Origin: Micromonospora sp. U21
Lineage (GTDB): Bacteria; Actinomycetota; Actinomycetes; Mycobacteriales; Micromonosporaceae
Length of the DNA stretch: 64,000 bases
Direction of reading: 5' to 3'
Assembly: GCF_018070045.1 (NCBI RefSeq)
Contig: NZ_JAGPYK010000004.1
Span: 1-64,000 of the forward strand
Within the stretch, counting starts at the first letter, position 1. Every line of letters begins with the position of its first letter. Below the pieces are notes generated by a model. The model did no database searches. It was not told where the DNA came from and saw only the letters and a list, made by a program, of their open reading frames with translations. The position numbers and the translations under genes are program-made. Of this stretch, positions 26,120 through 34,312 are shown piece by piece.

Positions 26120-26181
26120 TTGTCCACAGGTGGTCGGGCCGCTGTCCAGCGTTGTCCACAGGATTTGCCGGGTTATCCACA
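26120..26181 (+). promoter_or_regulatory. Cluster of three DnaA boxes
   Basis: TTGTCCACA at 26120-26128, TTGTCCACA at 26152-26160 and TTATCCACA at 26173-26181, all in the same orientation. Start-to-start spacing is 32 and 21 bp, close to 3 and 2 helical turns, so the sites face one side of the helix. A weaker CTGTCCAGC lies at 26142. No dnaA, dnaN or recF is nearby, so this is not the origin itself. It may titrate DnaA or regulate the E1-like/ABC1 operon that starts beside it. Confidence 0.75.
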
Positions 26182-26265
26182 ACCCGCCGGTGGTGGTGTC
26201 GGTCACCCGACAGACCGTCGATGGTCCTGGTCGGCACGGTGGTGGTCACGCCCCGGAACGGCAAC

Positions 26266-26298
26266 GGGGGCGGGGTGGCCGACGGCCACCCCGCCCCC
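26266..26298 (-). terminator. Terminator after the DUF5679 gene
   Basis: A perfect 15-bp stem with a 3-base loop (26266-26280 with 26284-26298; arm begins GGGGGCGGGGTGG), 16 nt beyond the DUF5679 stop on the minus strand. Confidence 0.8.
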
Positions 26299-26313
26299 GA
26301 TTACCCGTACGCG

Positions 26314-26484
26314 TCAGACCTTGGCCTTGCCGAGGATGCGGTTCACTGTTGTCCCGCATACCGGACACTTGCCCTTGGCCATGTTCATTCCGGTCTTCGA
26401 GACCTCGATGTGCCCCTCGAAGTCCCGCTTCTCCTTGCACTTCACGCAGTAACCGTTGTAGGTCGTCTGGGCCTGGTCGGCCAC
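26314..26484 (-). CDS. DUF5679 small zinc-ribbon protein
   Basis: A 56-residue protein with CVKC near residues 13-16 and CPVC near residues 38-41, a typical two-knuckle zinc ribbon, and the body YNGYCVKCKEKRDFEGHIEV. The family (DUF5679) is common in actinomycetes and has no known function. GTG 26484 is chosen because a GAGGAGGG site lies directly upstream. It is a single-gene unit with its own strong terminator. Confidence 0.85.
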   Translation of the reverse strand: MADQAQTTYNGYCVKCKEKRDFEGHIEVSKTGMNMAKGKCPVCGTTVNRILGKAKV

Positions 26485-26996
26485 GGTGCCCTCCTCGTCT
26501 CGTCCGCCGGTCAATGCCGTCCCGGCGGGGTGCCCGGCGGCGGGCCACAGGGGGCGCCGGCGCTGGGTCTCACTCCGCGGCCACCATCGTGACCGCTGGT
26601 CCGCGGACCCTACCCAGGTCTGGGCGGTTCCATGTCAGCTGTGCATCGACACTGTGAGCTAGTCGACGTCGAGAGTGTGCATGGCGAATTAGGTCGGATA
26701 AGTCAGTTTGGCGGGGACACGCCGGCCAAACCCTCTCAGCCACCCGTGCGGGTGCCCCCGCGGCGGCACCGGGCACAGTGATCACCTACGGTGGAGGGGG
26801 CCGGACAGGGCCGCCATCGGCGTTCACCAAGGGTGACGAGATGGCGCAGCGGCGACCCGGCCAAGAAATTTTCGGGACGCCCAGCGACCAATCACCATTT
26901 TCTGGGCGCGTGTCGCGCGGTTGACCCTTGCGGACCCCTGGTCAGTACGCATTAGCTTTCCTTCGTGACACGTAGCCGAGGCTGCGCGGGCCAGTG
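26485..26996. other. Intergenic gap with several short structures
   Basis: About 510 bases with lower GC than the surroundings. It contains a palindrome TCGACGTCGA near 26660, a hairpin GTTTGGC/GCCAAAC (26706-26712, 26725-26731), a possible 27-codon ORF (26841-26924, listed separately) and a TTGACC at 26921-26926 without a convincing -10. Beyond these I see nothing I can name. Confidence 0.5.
26841..26924 (+). CDS. Possible 27-residue small ORF
   Basis: An ATG with AAGGG 7 nt upstream opens a short frame encoding MAQRRPGQEIFGTPSDQSPF and a short basic end, stopping at a TGA inside TTGACC. The codons are less GC-biased than in neighbouring genes, so it is either recently evolved, a leader peptide, or not coding. 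There is no recognisable domain. Confidence 0.3.
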   Translation: MAQRRPGQEIFGTPSDQSPFSGRVSRG

Positions 26997-27527
26997 ATGG
27001 CGGGGACGCGCAAGCCGGTCGTCGAGGTGCGGCGCAGCCAGCGCCGACGACGCACGGTGTCTGCGTACCGTGACGGTGAGCGGGTCGTCGTCCTCATCCC
27101 GGACCAGTTCTCCCGGGCCGAGGAGAGCGAGTGGGTCGACCGGATGCTGGCCCGGCTCGCCGCCCGGGAGGGTCGACTCGCCCGCTCGGACGCGGAACTG
27201 CTGGCCCGGGCCACCCGGCTGATCGACCTCTACCTCGCCGGGTACGGCGCCCAGGCGGTGCCGGCCAGCGTCCGGTGGGTCACCAACCAGAACGGCCGGT
27301 GGGGCTCCTGTACGCCCGCCGACCGCAGCATCCGGATCTCGCACCGAGTCCAGGACATGCCGGAGTGGGTGATCGACTACGTGCTGCTGCACGAGTTGGC
27401 CCACCTCATCGTGCCCAGTCACAACGCCCGGTTCTGGGCGCTGGTCGGCCGCTACCCCAAGGCGGAACGAGCCCGCGGCTACCTCGAAGGTGTAGCCGCC
27501 GCCTCCTGCGCCCCCGTCCCCACCTGA
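26997..27527 (+). CDS. YgjP-like zinc metallopeptidase domain protein (DUF45, M48-like)
   Basis: A 176-residue protein with the gluzincin motif HELAH followed by HNARFW (third ligand region) and the family string NGRWGSCTP, typical of the YgjP/WLM group. The N-terminus has a beta-rich segment RRSQRRRRTVSAYRDGERVVV. It is predicted to be a soluble metallopeptidase; the biological substrate is unknown. ATG 26997 or GTG 26994 are both possible and neither has a good ribosome site. It is a single gene downstream of a long structured gap. Confidence 0.85.
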   Translation: MAGTRKPVVEVRRSQRRRRTVSAYRDGERVVVLIPDQFSRAEESEWVDRMLARLAAREGRLARSDAELLARATRLIDLYLAGYGAQAVPASVRWVTNQNGRWGSCTPADRSIRISHRVQDMPEWVIDYVLLHELAHLIVPSHNARFWALVGRYPKAERARGYLEGVAAASCAPVPT

Positions 27528-27564
27528 CCCGTCGGCCCCGGCCCGCGGCAGGGTCGCCCACCTG

Positions 27565-27638
27565 GATCGACTGGTATCGGCGATGTTGCGCTGTCCACTG
27601 CGGGAGCACACTCCCGTATCGCCGACACGGAGTCGATC
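27565..27638. repeat. Intergenic palindromic element
   Basis: An imperfect inverted repeat of about 20-bp arms: GATCGACT (27565-27572) and TCGGCGAT (27577-27584) pair with ATCGCCGA (27618-27625) and AGTCGATC (27631-27638), with a small internal loop. An inner CGGGAG-CACA-CTCCCG hairpin closes the centre. It lies in the gap between the metallopeptidase and the DUF2064-like gene. It is not related in sequence to the palindrome at 9217. Confidence 0.65.
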
Positions 27639-27768
27639 ACGCTCAGACCGGCCGGGGCGGCCGCGGTGCGGCACCTGGCTGGGGGCCGGCCGCCCCGGCC
27701 GGGGTGCGGCGCCCGGCTGGGGGCGGCCGGGACCGGCCGGGGTGAGGCGGGCCTGGTTGGGGCAGGCG

Positions 27769-27774
27769 TAGGGT
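27769..27774 (+). promoter_or_regulatory. -10 element of a leaderless mRNA (DUF2064-like gene)
   Basis: TAGGGT ends 7 nt before the ATG at 27782; no ribosome site is present. Confidence 0.5.
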
Positions 27775-27781
27775 CGGGGAC

Positions 27782-28390
27782 ATGGCGCGGCGGGTGGTGG
27801 TGGCGTTGCTCGGACCGGTCCACTGGTCGCCGCCCGGCGTCGACCGGGCGGCCTGGCGCGCGGCGCTCGCCGAGGACGTCGTGGACCTGATCGCCACCCT
27901 CAACGAGGTGGACGTCGCCGTCGCGGTGACCCCGGCCGACCGTGCTCTGGCCGACGCGCTGGTCTGGCCCGGCACCACCGTGCACGAGGTTGCCGAGCCC
28001 ACGCCGAACGCGGTGTTCCCCGCGCTGGACGGCTACGACCAGGCGGCGGTGCTCGCCGGCGACGTGCCAGACCTGCCCGCGCTGACCGTCGGCAAGCTGC
28101 TGCGTCCGCTCACCACCCGGCCGGTCGCGGTGGCTCCGGTGGAGGGCGGCGGTCCCGGCCTGCTCGGGGTGGCCGTGCGACTGCCCGTGGCGGGTTGGCT
28201 GCCTCCACTGGACCTGGACACGGCGACGCCGGCCGACGCGCGGGCCGGTGCCCCCCGACCAGGGGACGTTGCCGTCACGGCCGGTTGGCGGCGGCTGCGC
28301 GGCCCGGCCGACCTGGCCACCCTGGACCCGGCCTTCGAGGGCTGGGAGGCCACCCGCGCTCTGCTCTCGGGCTCGGGCCGGCCTGCCTGA
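27782..28390 (+). CDS. DUF2064-like protein (glycosyltransferase-A/nucleotidyltransferase fold), degenerate
   Basis: A 202-residue protein whose middle part (AVLAGDVPDLPAL, then VAVAPVEGGGPGLLGVAV) has the rhythm of DUF2064/GT-A proteins, where the segments normally read GSDxPxL and DGGYxLIG. The acidic nucleotide-binding residues are only partly retained, so catalysis is uncertain. Its N-terminus MARRVVVALLGPVHWSPP is a typical beta-strand start. The gene is leaderless. A 42-bp tandem duplication begins in its last codons and continues past the stop. The function is unknown; the family link is tentative. Confidence 0.7.
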   Translation: MARRVVVALLGPVHWSPPGVDRAAWRAALAEDVVDLIATLNEVDVAVAVTPADRALADALVWPGTTVHEVAEPTPNAVFPALDGYDQAAVLAGDVPDLPALTVGKLLRPLTTRPVAVAPVEGGGPGLLGVAVRLPVAGWLPPLDLDTATPADARAGAPRPGDVAVTAGWRRLRGPADLATLDPAFEGWEATRALLSGSGRPA

Positions 28391-28463
28391 CCCGACCGCC
28401 AACCTGGCTGACCGGCGGGTCGGCCTGCCTGACCCGACCGTCAACCGGCTGACCGGCGGCTCG
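28381..28463. repeat. Tandem duplication of 42 bp across a stop codon
   Basis: 28381-28422 and 28423-28463 are two head-to-tail copies (42 and 41 bp, both beginning GCCTGCCTGACCCGACCG) with a few mismatches and one missing base. The first copy contains the stop codon of the DUF2064-like gene. It looks like a replication-slippage event. Confidence 0.75.
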
Positions 28464-28574
28464 GCCACACAGGCCACTCAGGTTGAAGCACCCGCCTGAC
28501 CAACCCGCCGTCCCGCCGCCCAGGCCCGGCCCGCGACGGACTCCGGCTGGAGTACCCGCCACAGATCAGCTGGC

Positions 28575-28627
28575 ACGACGGAGCCGGGGCACCCGCCACA
28601 GATCAGCGGGCACCCCAGCTCCGTCGT
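28575..28627. terminator. Bidirectional terminator before the DUF2342 gene end
   Basis: ACGACGGAGC (28575-28584) pairs with GCTCCGTCGT (28618-28627); inside, GGGG/CCCC and CCCGC/GCGGG extend the stem. A direct repeat ACCCGCCACAGATCAGC overlaps it. The 3' arm reaches the last base of the DUF2342 stop. Confidence 0.6.
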
Positions 28628-29910
28628 CAGGGCTTGGCGTCGCCGTCGGTGTCGTCGGGCTGGCCCGGGGCCTTCTCCTCCGCCCCACCGGGCGCGGTGA
28701 AGTCGAAGTTGTCCAGCTCGCTCAGGTCCCACTCGTTCATGGCGAAGGCGACCGGGTCGGCGAAGTCGTCGTCCGACGGGAGCAGGTCCGGGTGGCCCCA
28801 GACGGCGTCCCGGCCGGCGATGCCGCGGTGCTCGGTGAGCGCGGCCCAGAGCGCTGCCGCCTCGCGCAGCCGGCGCGGGCGCAGCTCCAGGCCGACCAGC
28901 GCGGCGAAGGTCTGCTCGGCGGGACCGCCGGCGGCCCGGCGGCGGCGGAATGCCTCACCCAACCGGACGACGTTGGGCAGCCGGTCGCTGGCGGCGCTGT
29001 CCACCACGTGGCACACCCAGCCCTCGACCAGGGCCAACGCGGTCTCCAGTCGGGCCAGTGAGGCCTTCTGCGCCGGGCTGTCCTCCGGCGTGAAGATGCC
29101 CTCCAGGGCGATCGCCTGCATCGACTCCGGGTCGGTCGGGTCGACCCGGCCCATCGCCTCCTCGATCGCCTCCCGGTTGACCCGGATGCCCGAGGCGTAC
29201 ATCTCCACGGCGCTGAGGACGTGCCCGCGCAGCCACGGGACGTGCTGGAACAGCCGCTGGTGGGCGGCCTCGCGCAGCGCCACGTAGAGGCGTACCTCGT
29301 CCTCGGGCAGCTCGAGGCCCTCACCGTACGCCCGGATGTTGGCCGGGATCAGCGCGGCCGTGCCGGCCGGGCCGAGCGGCAGCCCGATGTCGCCGGCGGA
29401 GAGCACCTCCGCGGCGAGGGAGCCGAGGGCCTGCCCCAACTGCCCGCCGAAGAGCGCGCCACCGAGGGTGGCCACCATCGACTGCATCGGGCCGAGCTGG
29501 GCGCGCGCCTCCGGCGGCACCAGGTCGCCCATCGCGCCGACCATCCGGCTGGCAACCGGGTCGCAGAGCTTGCGCCACACGTCCAGCGTCTTGAAGATCC
29601 ACTCATTGCGGTTCCAGGCCACCGGGGACTGGATGCCGGACGGCCATGCCGAGGCGGGCTCCAGCCACAGGTCGGCCAGGCGCAGCGCCTCTTCCACCGC
29701 GTTGCGCTCGTAGGGCGACACCGCCGGGTCGCCGGCGGCCGCCAGCTGGCTGGCCGCCACCTGCCGGGCCAGGTCCCAGTTGACCGGCCCGCTGCCCGGC
29801 GCGGAGAGCAGGTGCTGCAACTGCGACATGAACTGCTGCATCTGCGCGGGATCGTTGGGGTCTGGTGGTTGCCCACCCGGTAGCGCGAAACCGAACGGAA
29901 TATCAGGCAC
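28627..29910 (-). CDS. Zinc-dependent metalloprotease-like protein (DUF2342)
   Basis: A 427-residue actinobacterial family protein (DUF2342, also annotated as hydrolase or F420-biosynthesis-associated). It has the metzincin-like helix LREAAHQRLFQHVPWL near residues 205-220 and the start MPDIPFGFALPGGQPPDPND, both family hallmarks. The acidic C-terminus (DDTDGDAKP) is disordered. GTG 29910 is chosen; a TACCGT 7 nt upstream indicates a leaderless mRNA. The divergent PDZ-Lon gene and following UPF0182 gene reproduce Rv3195-Rv3194c-Rv3193c. Proteolytic activity is not demonstrated for most members. Confidence 0.88.
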   Translation of the reverse strand: MPDIPFGFALPGGQPPDPNDPAQMQQFMSQLQHLLSAPGSGPVNWDLARQVAASQLAAAGDPAVSPYERNAVEEALRLADLWLEPASAWPSGIQSPVAWNRNEWIFKTLDVWRKLCDPVASRMVGAMGDLVPPEARAQLGPMQSMVATLGGALFGGQLGQALGSLAAEVLSAGDIGLPLGPAGTAALIPANIRAYGEGLELPEDEVRLYVALREAAHQRLFQHVPWLRGHVLSAVEMYASGIRVNREAIEEAMGRVDPTDPESMQAIALEGIFTPEDSPAQKASLARLETALALVEGWVCHVVDSAASDRLPNVVRLGEAFRRRRAAGGPAEQTFAALVGLELRPRRLREAAALWAALTEHRGIAGRDAVWGHPDLLPSDDDFADPVAFAMNEWDLSELDNFDFTAPGGAEEKAPGQPDDTDGDAKP

Positions 29911-29917
29911 GACGTCT

Positions 29918-30018
29918 ACGGTACGCGCGCCGCGCCCCTGGTCGCCGCCGCTGGCGTTGCGCTGAGGGCGAAGTCGCGTGGCGCATCCGGCAGTCGGGCC
30001 CCGAGCGGTCGGTACGCT
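29918..30018. promoter_or_regulatory. Divergent leaderless promoters (DUF2342 and PDZ-Lon)
   Basis: On the minus strand TACCGT (29918-29923) ends 7 nt before the GTG at 29910. On the plus strand TACGCT (30013-30018) ends 7 nt before the ATG at 30026. Both genes would be leaderless and share a 115-bp control region. Confidence 0.5.
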
Positions 30019-30025
30019 CTGCCGC

Positions 30026-31039
30026 ATGAGACGTCGTGGCCTGACGGTCCTGCTCGGTGCCCTGTTCACCGCCCTGCTCAGCGTCGGGGTGCTCCGGGTG
30101 CCGATCCCGTACGTGGTGCTCGGCCCGGGCCCGACCGTCAACACCCTCGGCACCGCCGACGGCAAGGAGGTCATCCAGATCTCCGGGCGGGAGACGTCCA
30201 CCTCCGCCGGCCAGCTCCGGCTGACCACGGTGGGGGTGCAGCCCACGGTGCGGCTCCGAGGGGCGATCGCCGGCTGGTTCTCGGACGACGAGGCGGTGGT
30301 GCCGCGCGAGCTGGTGTACCCGCCGGGGGAGTCGACGGAGCAGGTCGAGCAGCGCAACGCCGAGGACTTCAAGGTGTCGCAGACCAGCGCCGAGACCGCC
30401 GCGCTTCGCGAGCTGGGCTTCCCCGTGCAGGTGGTGATCAAGGCGGTGGCCGCGGACGGCCCGTCCGCCGGGGTGCTCAAGGTCGGTGACGTGGTCACCT
30501 CGGTCGACGGTCAGCCGGTGCCGGTGGCCTCGAAGGTCACCGAGCTGGTCCGGGCCAAGCCGGCCGGCACGGCCCTGACCATCGGCTACACCCGCGACGG
30601 CGCGCCGGCCACCGCGACGGTGACCAGTCAGGAGCAGGACGGCCGGCCGAGGATCGGCGTCGAGATCGACCAGCAGCAGCCGCACCCGTTCACGCTCGGC
30701 ATCGACCTGGAGGACATCGGCGGGCCGAGTGCCGGCCTGATGTTCGCTCTGGGCATCGTGGACAAGCTGACCCCGGCCGATCTCACCGGCGGCAAGGTCA
30801 TCGCCGGCACCGGCACCATCGACGACGAGGGCAACGTCGGCCCGATCGGCGGGATCGCCCAGAAACTGGTCGGTGCGAAGCGTGCCGGGGCCAAGGTCTT
30901 CCTCGTGCCGGCGGGCAACTGCGCCGAGGCGGTCCGCAATCCGCAGCCCGATCTGCCGCTGCTGCGGGTGGGCTCCTTGGACGAGGGGTTGACCGCGCTG
31001 GAGACGCTGCGGGAGGGGGGACAGCCGACCCGCTGCTGA
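30026..31039 (+). CDS. Membrane-anchored PDZ and Lon-protease domain protein
   Basis: A 337-residue protein with one N-terminal membrane segment (LTVLLGALFTALLSVGVL), a PDZ domain (about residues 130-205, GVLKVGDVVTSVDGQ) and a C-terminal Lon-type serine-lysine protease domain with the catalytic serine in DIGGPSAGLMFALG and the lysine in the GAKRAGAKVFLVP region. The catalytic part faces outward. It is the homologue of M. tuberculosis Rv3194c. It probably processes or degrades exported proteins; substrates are unknown. Start ATG 30026, leaderless. Confidence 0.92.
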   Translation: MRRRGLTVLLGALFTALLSVGVLRVPIPYVVLGPGPTVNTLGTADGKEVIQISGRETSTSAGQLRLTTVGVQPTVRLRGAIAGWFSDDEAVVPRELVYPPGESTEQVEQRNAEDFKVSQTSAETAALRELGFPVQVVIKAVAADGPSAGVLKVGDVVTSVDGQPVPVASKVTELVRAKPAGTALTIGYTRDGAPATATVTSQEQDGRPRIGVEIDQQQPHPFTLGIDLEDIGGPSAGLMFALGIVDKLTPADLTGGKVIAGTGTIDDEGNVGPIGGIAQKLVGAKRAGAKVFLVPAGNCAEAVRNPQPDLPLLRVGSLDEGLTALETLREGGQPTRC

Positions 31040-31130
31040 CGCGAGTGACCGGGCCCCGCCACGTTCAGGAACACCCCGTACTCTGGGTGCCTGGTCGGAG
31101 CCGATCACATTCGAGCGTGCGGAGCCAACA

Positions 31131-34130
31131 GTGGTCATGCGTAGCAGCAGCCCCCTACCGAGGATGAGCCGGCGCGGACGCGTCACCATCGCTGTCCTGG
31201 TCGGGGTGTTCGTGCTCTTCACCCTGCTCGGCTGGGGTGTCCAGGCCTGGACGGACTGGCTCTGGTTCGACGAGGTCCGCTACACCGAGGTCTTCACCGG
31301 CGTACTGGTCACCCGCCTGCTGCTCTTCCTCGCCGTCGGCCTCGGCATGGCGGTCATCGTCGGCGGCAACCTGTGGCTGGCCCACCGGCTGCGCCCGCGG
31401 ATGCGTCCGCACTCGGTCGAGCAGGCGACCCTGGAGCGCTACCGGATGGCGCTCAGCCCGCGCCTCGGCACCTGGATCGCGCTGACCGCCGCCGTGGTCG
31501 GGCTCTTCGCCGGCCTCTCCGCCCAGAGCCGGTGGAACCAGTGGCTGCTCTTCCGTAACGGCGGCGACTTCGGAATCAAGGACCCGGAGTTCGGCGTCGA
31601 CATCGGCTTCTACGTCTTCCAGCTGCCGTTCTGGCGCTACCTGCTCGGGGTCGCGTTCACCGCGGTGGTGCTGGCCGTGATCGGCGCGCTGGCGGTGCAC
31701 TACCTCTTCGGCGGGGTCCGCCTCCAGGGCGTCGGGGACCGGATGAGCAACGCCGCCCGGGCCCACCTGAGCAGCCTCGTCGCGGTCTTCGTGCTGCTCA
31801 AGTCGGTCGCGTACGTGCTGGACCGGCGGGCGATGCTGCTGGAGTACAACGAGGGCGCCAAGCTGTACGGCGCCGGCTACGCCGACGTCAACGCGCTGCT
31901 GCCGGCGAAGGAGATCCTGGCCTACATCTCGATCGTGGTGGCGATCGCGATCATCGTGTTCTCCAACGCCTGGATGCGAAACCTGGTCTGGCCGGGCATC
32001 TCGCTCGCCCTGCTCGGCGTGTCCGCGGTGGCGATCGGCGGCATCTACCCCTGGGCGGTGCAGACCTTCGAGGTCAAGCCGAGCGCCAAGGACAAGGAGG
32101 CGCCGTACATCCAGCGCAGCATCGACGCGACCCGGGCGGCGTTCGGGTTGGCGGCCACCGAGACGACCCCGTACGCGGCGAACAACCTCACCCCGCCGGC
32201 CAACCTGGCCACCGACACCGCGGTGGTGTCGAACGTGCGGCTGCTCGACCCGCAGCTGGTCAGCGAGACCTACACCCAGCTCCAGCAGGTGCGCGGCTTC
32301 TACGACTTCGGTCCCAAGCTGGACATCGACCGGTACGGGGTGAACGGCAAGATCTCCGACTACGTGGTCGGCGTCCGGGAGATCAACTACGGCGAGCTGA
32401 CCGACCAGCAGAACACCTGGATCAACCGGCACACCGTCTACACCCACGGGTACGGGCTGGTGGCCGCCCCGGCGAACCAGGTGGTCTGCGGCGGGCAGCC
32501 GTTCTTCGTCTCTGGCTTCCTCGGCGAGAAGACCCAGGAGGCCTGCTCCTCCCAGACCGAGCAGATTCCGGCCAAGCAGCCGCGGATCTACTACGGCGAG
32601 CGGATGGCGGCCGACGACTACGCGATCGTCGGCCAGGCCGACCCGGACAAGAAGGCCGAGTTCGACCGGCCGGTCGGTGAGGGTGGCGGCGAGTCCTACA
32701 CCTACACCGGCGAGGGCGGCGTCGAGATCGGCTCCTTCACCCGGCGGCTGCTGTACGCCATCAAGGAGCAGGAGTCGAACTTCCTGCTGTCCGAGGCGGT
32801 CAACAAGGACTCCAAGCTGCTCTACGTGCGCAACCCGCGGGACCGGGTGGAGAAGGTCGCGCCGTTCCTCACCCTGGACGGCGACCCGTACCCGGCGGTG
32901 GTCGACGGCCGGGTGCAGTGGATCGTCGACGGCTACACCACGGCGGCGACCTACCCGTACGCGGAGCGGGTCAACCTCCAGACCGAGACCACCGACGAGC
33001 TGACCAACCGGGGCACCTTCCAGCTCGCCCGGGAGAACGTCAACTACATGCGCAACTCGGTGAAGGCCACCGTCGACGCGTACGACGGCACCGTGAAGCT
33101 CTACGAGTACGACGACACCGACCCGGTGCTCAAGGCGTGGAACAAGGCGTTCGGCGGTGACCTGGTGCTGCCGAAGAAGGACATCCCGGTCGAGCTGACC
33201 GAGCACCTGCGCTACCCGGCGGACATGTTCAAGGTGCAGCGCAACCTGCTCACCAAGTTCCACGTGACCAACCCGGGCGACTTCTACTCGGCGCAGGACT
33301 TCTGGCAGGTGCCCAACGTGCCGGACGCTCCGGACAGCGGCCAGAAGCAGCCCCCGTACTACCTGTTCACCCAGTTCCCCGGGCAGGAGAGCCCGCGGTT
33401 CCAGCTCACCTCCGCGGTCACCCCGAACGGCCGGCAGAACCTCGCCGCGCTGATCTCGGGGTCGTACGTCGAAGGAAAGCCCCGGCTGGAGGTGCTGGAG
33501 CTGCCGGACCAGACCCGGATCTCCGGCCCGGTGCAGGTGCACCAGCAGATGACCAACAACGCCAACATCCGCCAGCAGCTCAACCTGCTCTCCAGCAACC
33601 AGGCGCAGGTGCAGTACGGCAACCTGCTCTCGCTGCCGTTCGGCGACGGCATGCTCTACGTCGAGCCGGTCTACGTGAAGAGCAACCAGCAGGACGCGTA
33701 CCCGCTGCTGCAGAAGGTGCTGCTCTCGTACGGCGACGGCGGGTCCTTCGTGGCGCTCGCCGACAACATCAACGACGGCATCAAGCAACTCGTCGAACAG
33801 GGCAAGAAGGCCGGGCAGGGCGCGCCGCCGCCCCCGACCACCGGGGGCAACCCGCCGCCGACCACCGGCGACGGCACACCGCCGCTGACCGGCGAGCTGG
33901 CCGCCGCGGCGGACCGGGTGCAGACCGCCATCACCGAGGTCCGGGCCGCCCAGACCTCCGGCGACTTCGAGCGGTACGGCCGCGCGCTCAAGGCACTGGA
34001 CGAGGCGCTCACCGCCTTCCAGCAGGCTCAGCAGACGGCCAACCCGCCCGCTGCTCCCAGCGGCAGCCCGTCGCCGGGCGGCAGCGCGCCGGCGACGACA
34101 CCAAGCCCGACCGCTGCCGCGGGCGGCTGA
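31131..34130 (+). CDS. UPF0182 family large membrane protein
   Basis: A 999-residue protein with about seven N-terminal membrane helices (residues 15-320) and a large extracellular domain with the conserved strings YIQRSIDATRAAFGL and TNLLAKFHV-like LTKFHVTNPGDFY. A Pro-rich linker near residues 900-925 leads to a short helical tail (ADRVQTAITEVRAAQ, then ALDEALTAFQQAQ). The family (Rv3193c in M. tuberculosis) has no established function. The GTG at 31131 has a GGAG site 6-7 nt upstream; ATG 31137 is an alternative. It follows the PDZ-Lon gene by 91 nt, a conserved pairing. Confidence 0.93.
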   Translation: MVMRSSSPLPRMSRRGRVTIAVLVGVFVLFTLLGWGVQAWTDWLWFDEVRYTEVFTGVLVTRLLLFLAVGLGMAVIVGGNLWLAHRLRPRMRPHSVEQATLERYRMALSPRLGTWIALTAAVVGLFAGLSAQSRWNQWLLFRNGGDFGIKDPEFGVDIGFYVFQLPFWRYLLGVAFTAVVLAVIGALAVHYLFGGVRLQGVGDRMSNAARAHLSSLVAVFVLLKSVAYVLDRRAMLLEYNEGAKLYGAGYADVNALLPAKEILAYISIVVAIAIIVFSNAWMRNLVWPGISLALLGVSAVAIGGIYPWAVQTFEVKPSAKDKEAPYIQRSIDATRAAFGLAATETTPYAANNLTPPANLATDTAVVSNVRLLDPQLVSETYTQLQQVRGFYDFGPKLDIDRYGVNGKISDYVVGVREINYGELTDQQNTWINRHTVYTHGYGLVAAPANQVVCGGQPFFVSGFLGEKTQEACSSQTEQIPAKQPRIYYGERMAADDYAIVGQADPDKKAEFDRPVGEGGGESYTYTGEGGVEIGSFTRRLLYAIKEQESNFLLSEAVNKDSKLLYVRNPRDRVEKVAPFLTLDGDPYPAVVDGRVQWIVDGYTTAATYPYAERVNLQTETTDELTNRGTFQLARENVNYMRNSVKATVDAYDGTVKLYEYDDTDPVLKAWNKAFGGDLVLPKKDIPVELTEHLRYPADMFKVQRNLLTKFHVTNPGDFYSAQDFWQVPNVPDAPDSGQKQPPYYLFTQFPGQESPRFQLTSAVTPNGRQNLAALISGSYVEGKPRLEVLELPDQTRISGPVQVHQQMTNNANIRQQLNLLSSNQAQVQYGNLLSLPFGDGMLYVEPVYVKSNQQDAYPLLQKVLLSYGDGGSFVALADNINDGIKQLVEQGKKAGQGAPPPPTTGGNPPPTTGDGTPPLTGELAAAADRVQTAITEVRAAQTSGDFERYGRALKALDEALTAFQQAQQTANPPAAPSGSPSPGGSAPATTPSPTAAAGG

Positions 34131-34156
34131 CCCCCCTCTCTCGGGCAGTACCTCTC

Positions 34157-34202
34157 GGAGCCCTCGTCGTCGGACCGCACTGGTCCTGACGCCGGGGGCT
34201 CC
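34157..34202 (+). terminator. Probable terminator after UPF0182
   Basis: GGAGCCC (34157-34163) pairs with GGGCTCC (34196-34202), enclosing an inner hairpin GGACC/GGTCC (34172-34176, 34182-34186). It lies 27 nt after the stop. Confidence 0.5.
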
Positions 34203-34312
34203 GCCGTGTCCGCCTGTCGCCTCCCCGACACACTGTGGCCCGCCGGCCCGCAACCGGCGGCACCGGTCCGCCGTCCTCTTTGCAACGGGGTGCGGACGAG
34301 GGGAATCCACCG

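Noticed and set aside
26120..26181. Chromosomal origin
   Set aside because: The boxes are real but there are only three, with no AT-rich unwinding region and no dnaA, dnaN, rpmH or recF nearby.
28381..28463. Insertion-sequence remnant
   Set aside because: There is no inverted terminal repeat or transposase; the two direct copies are explained by slippage.
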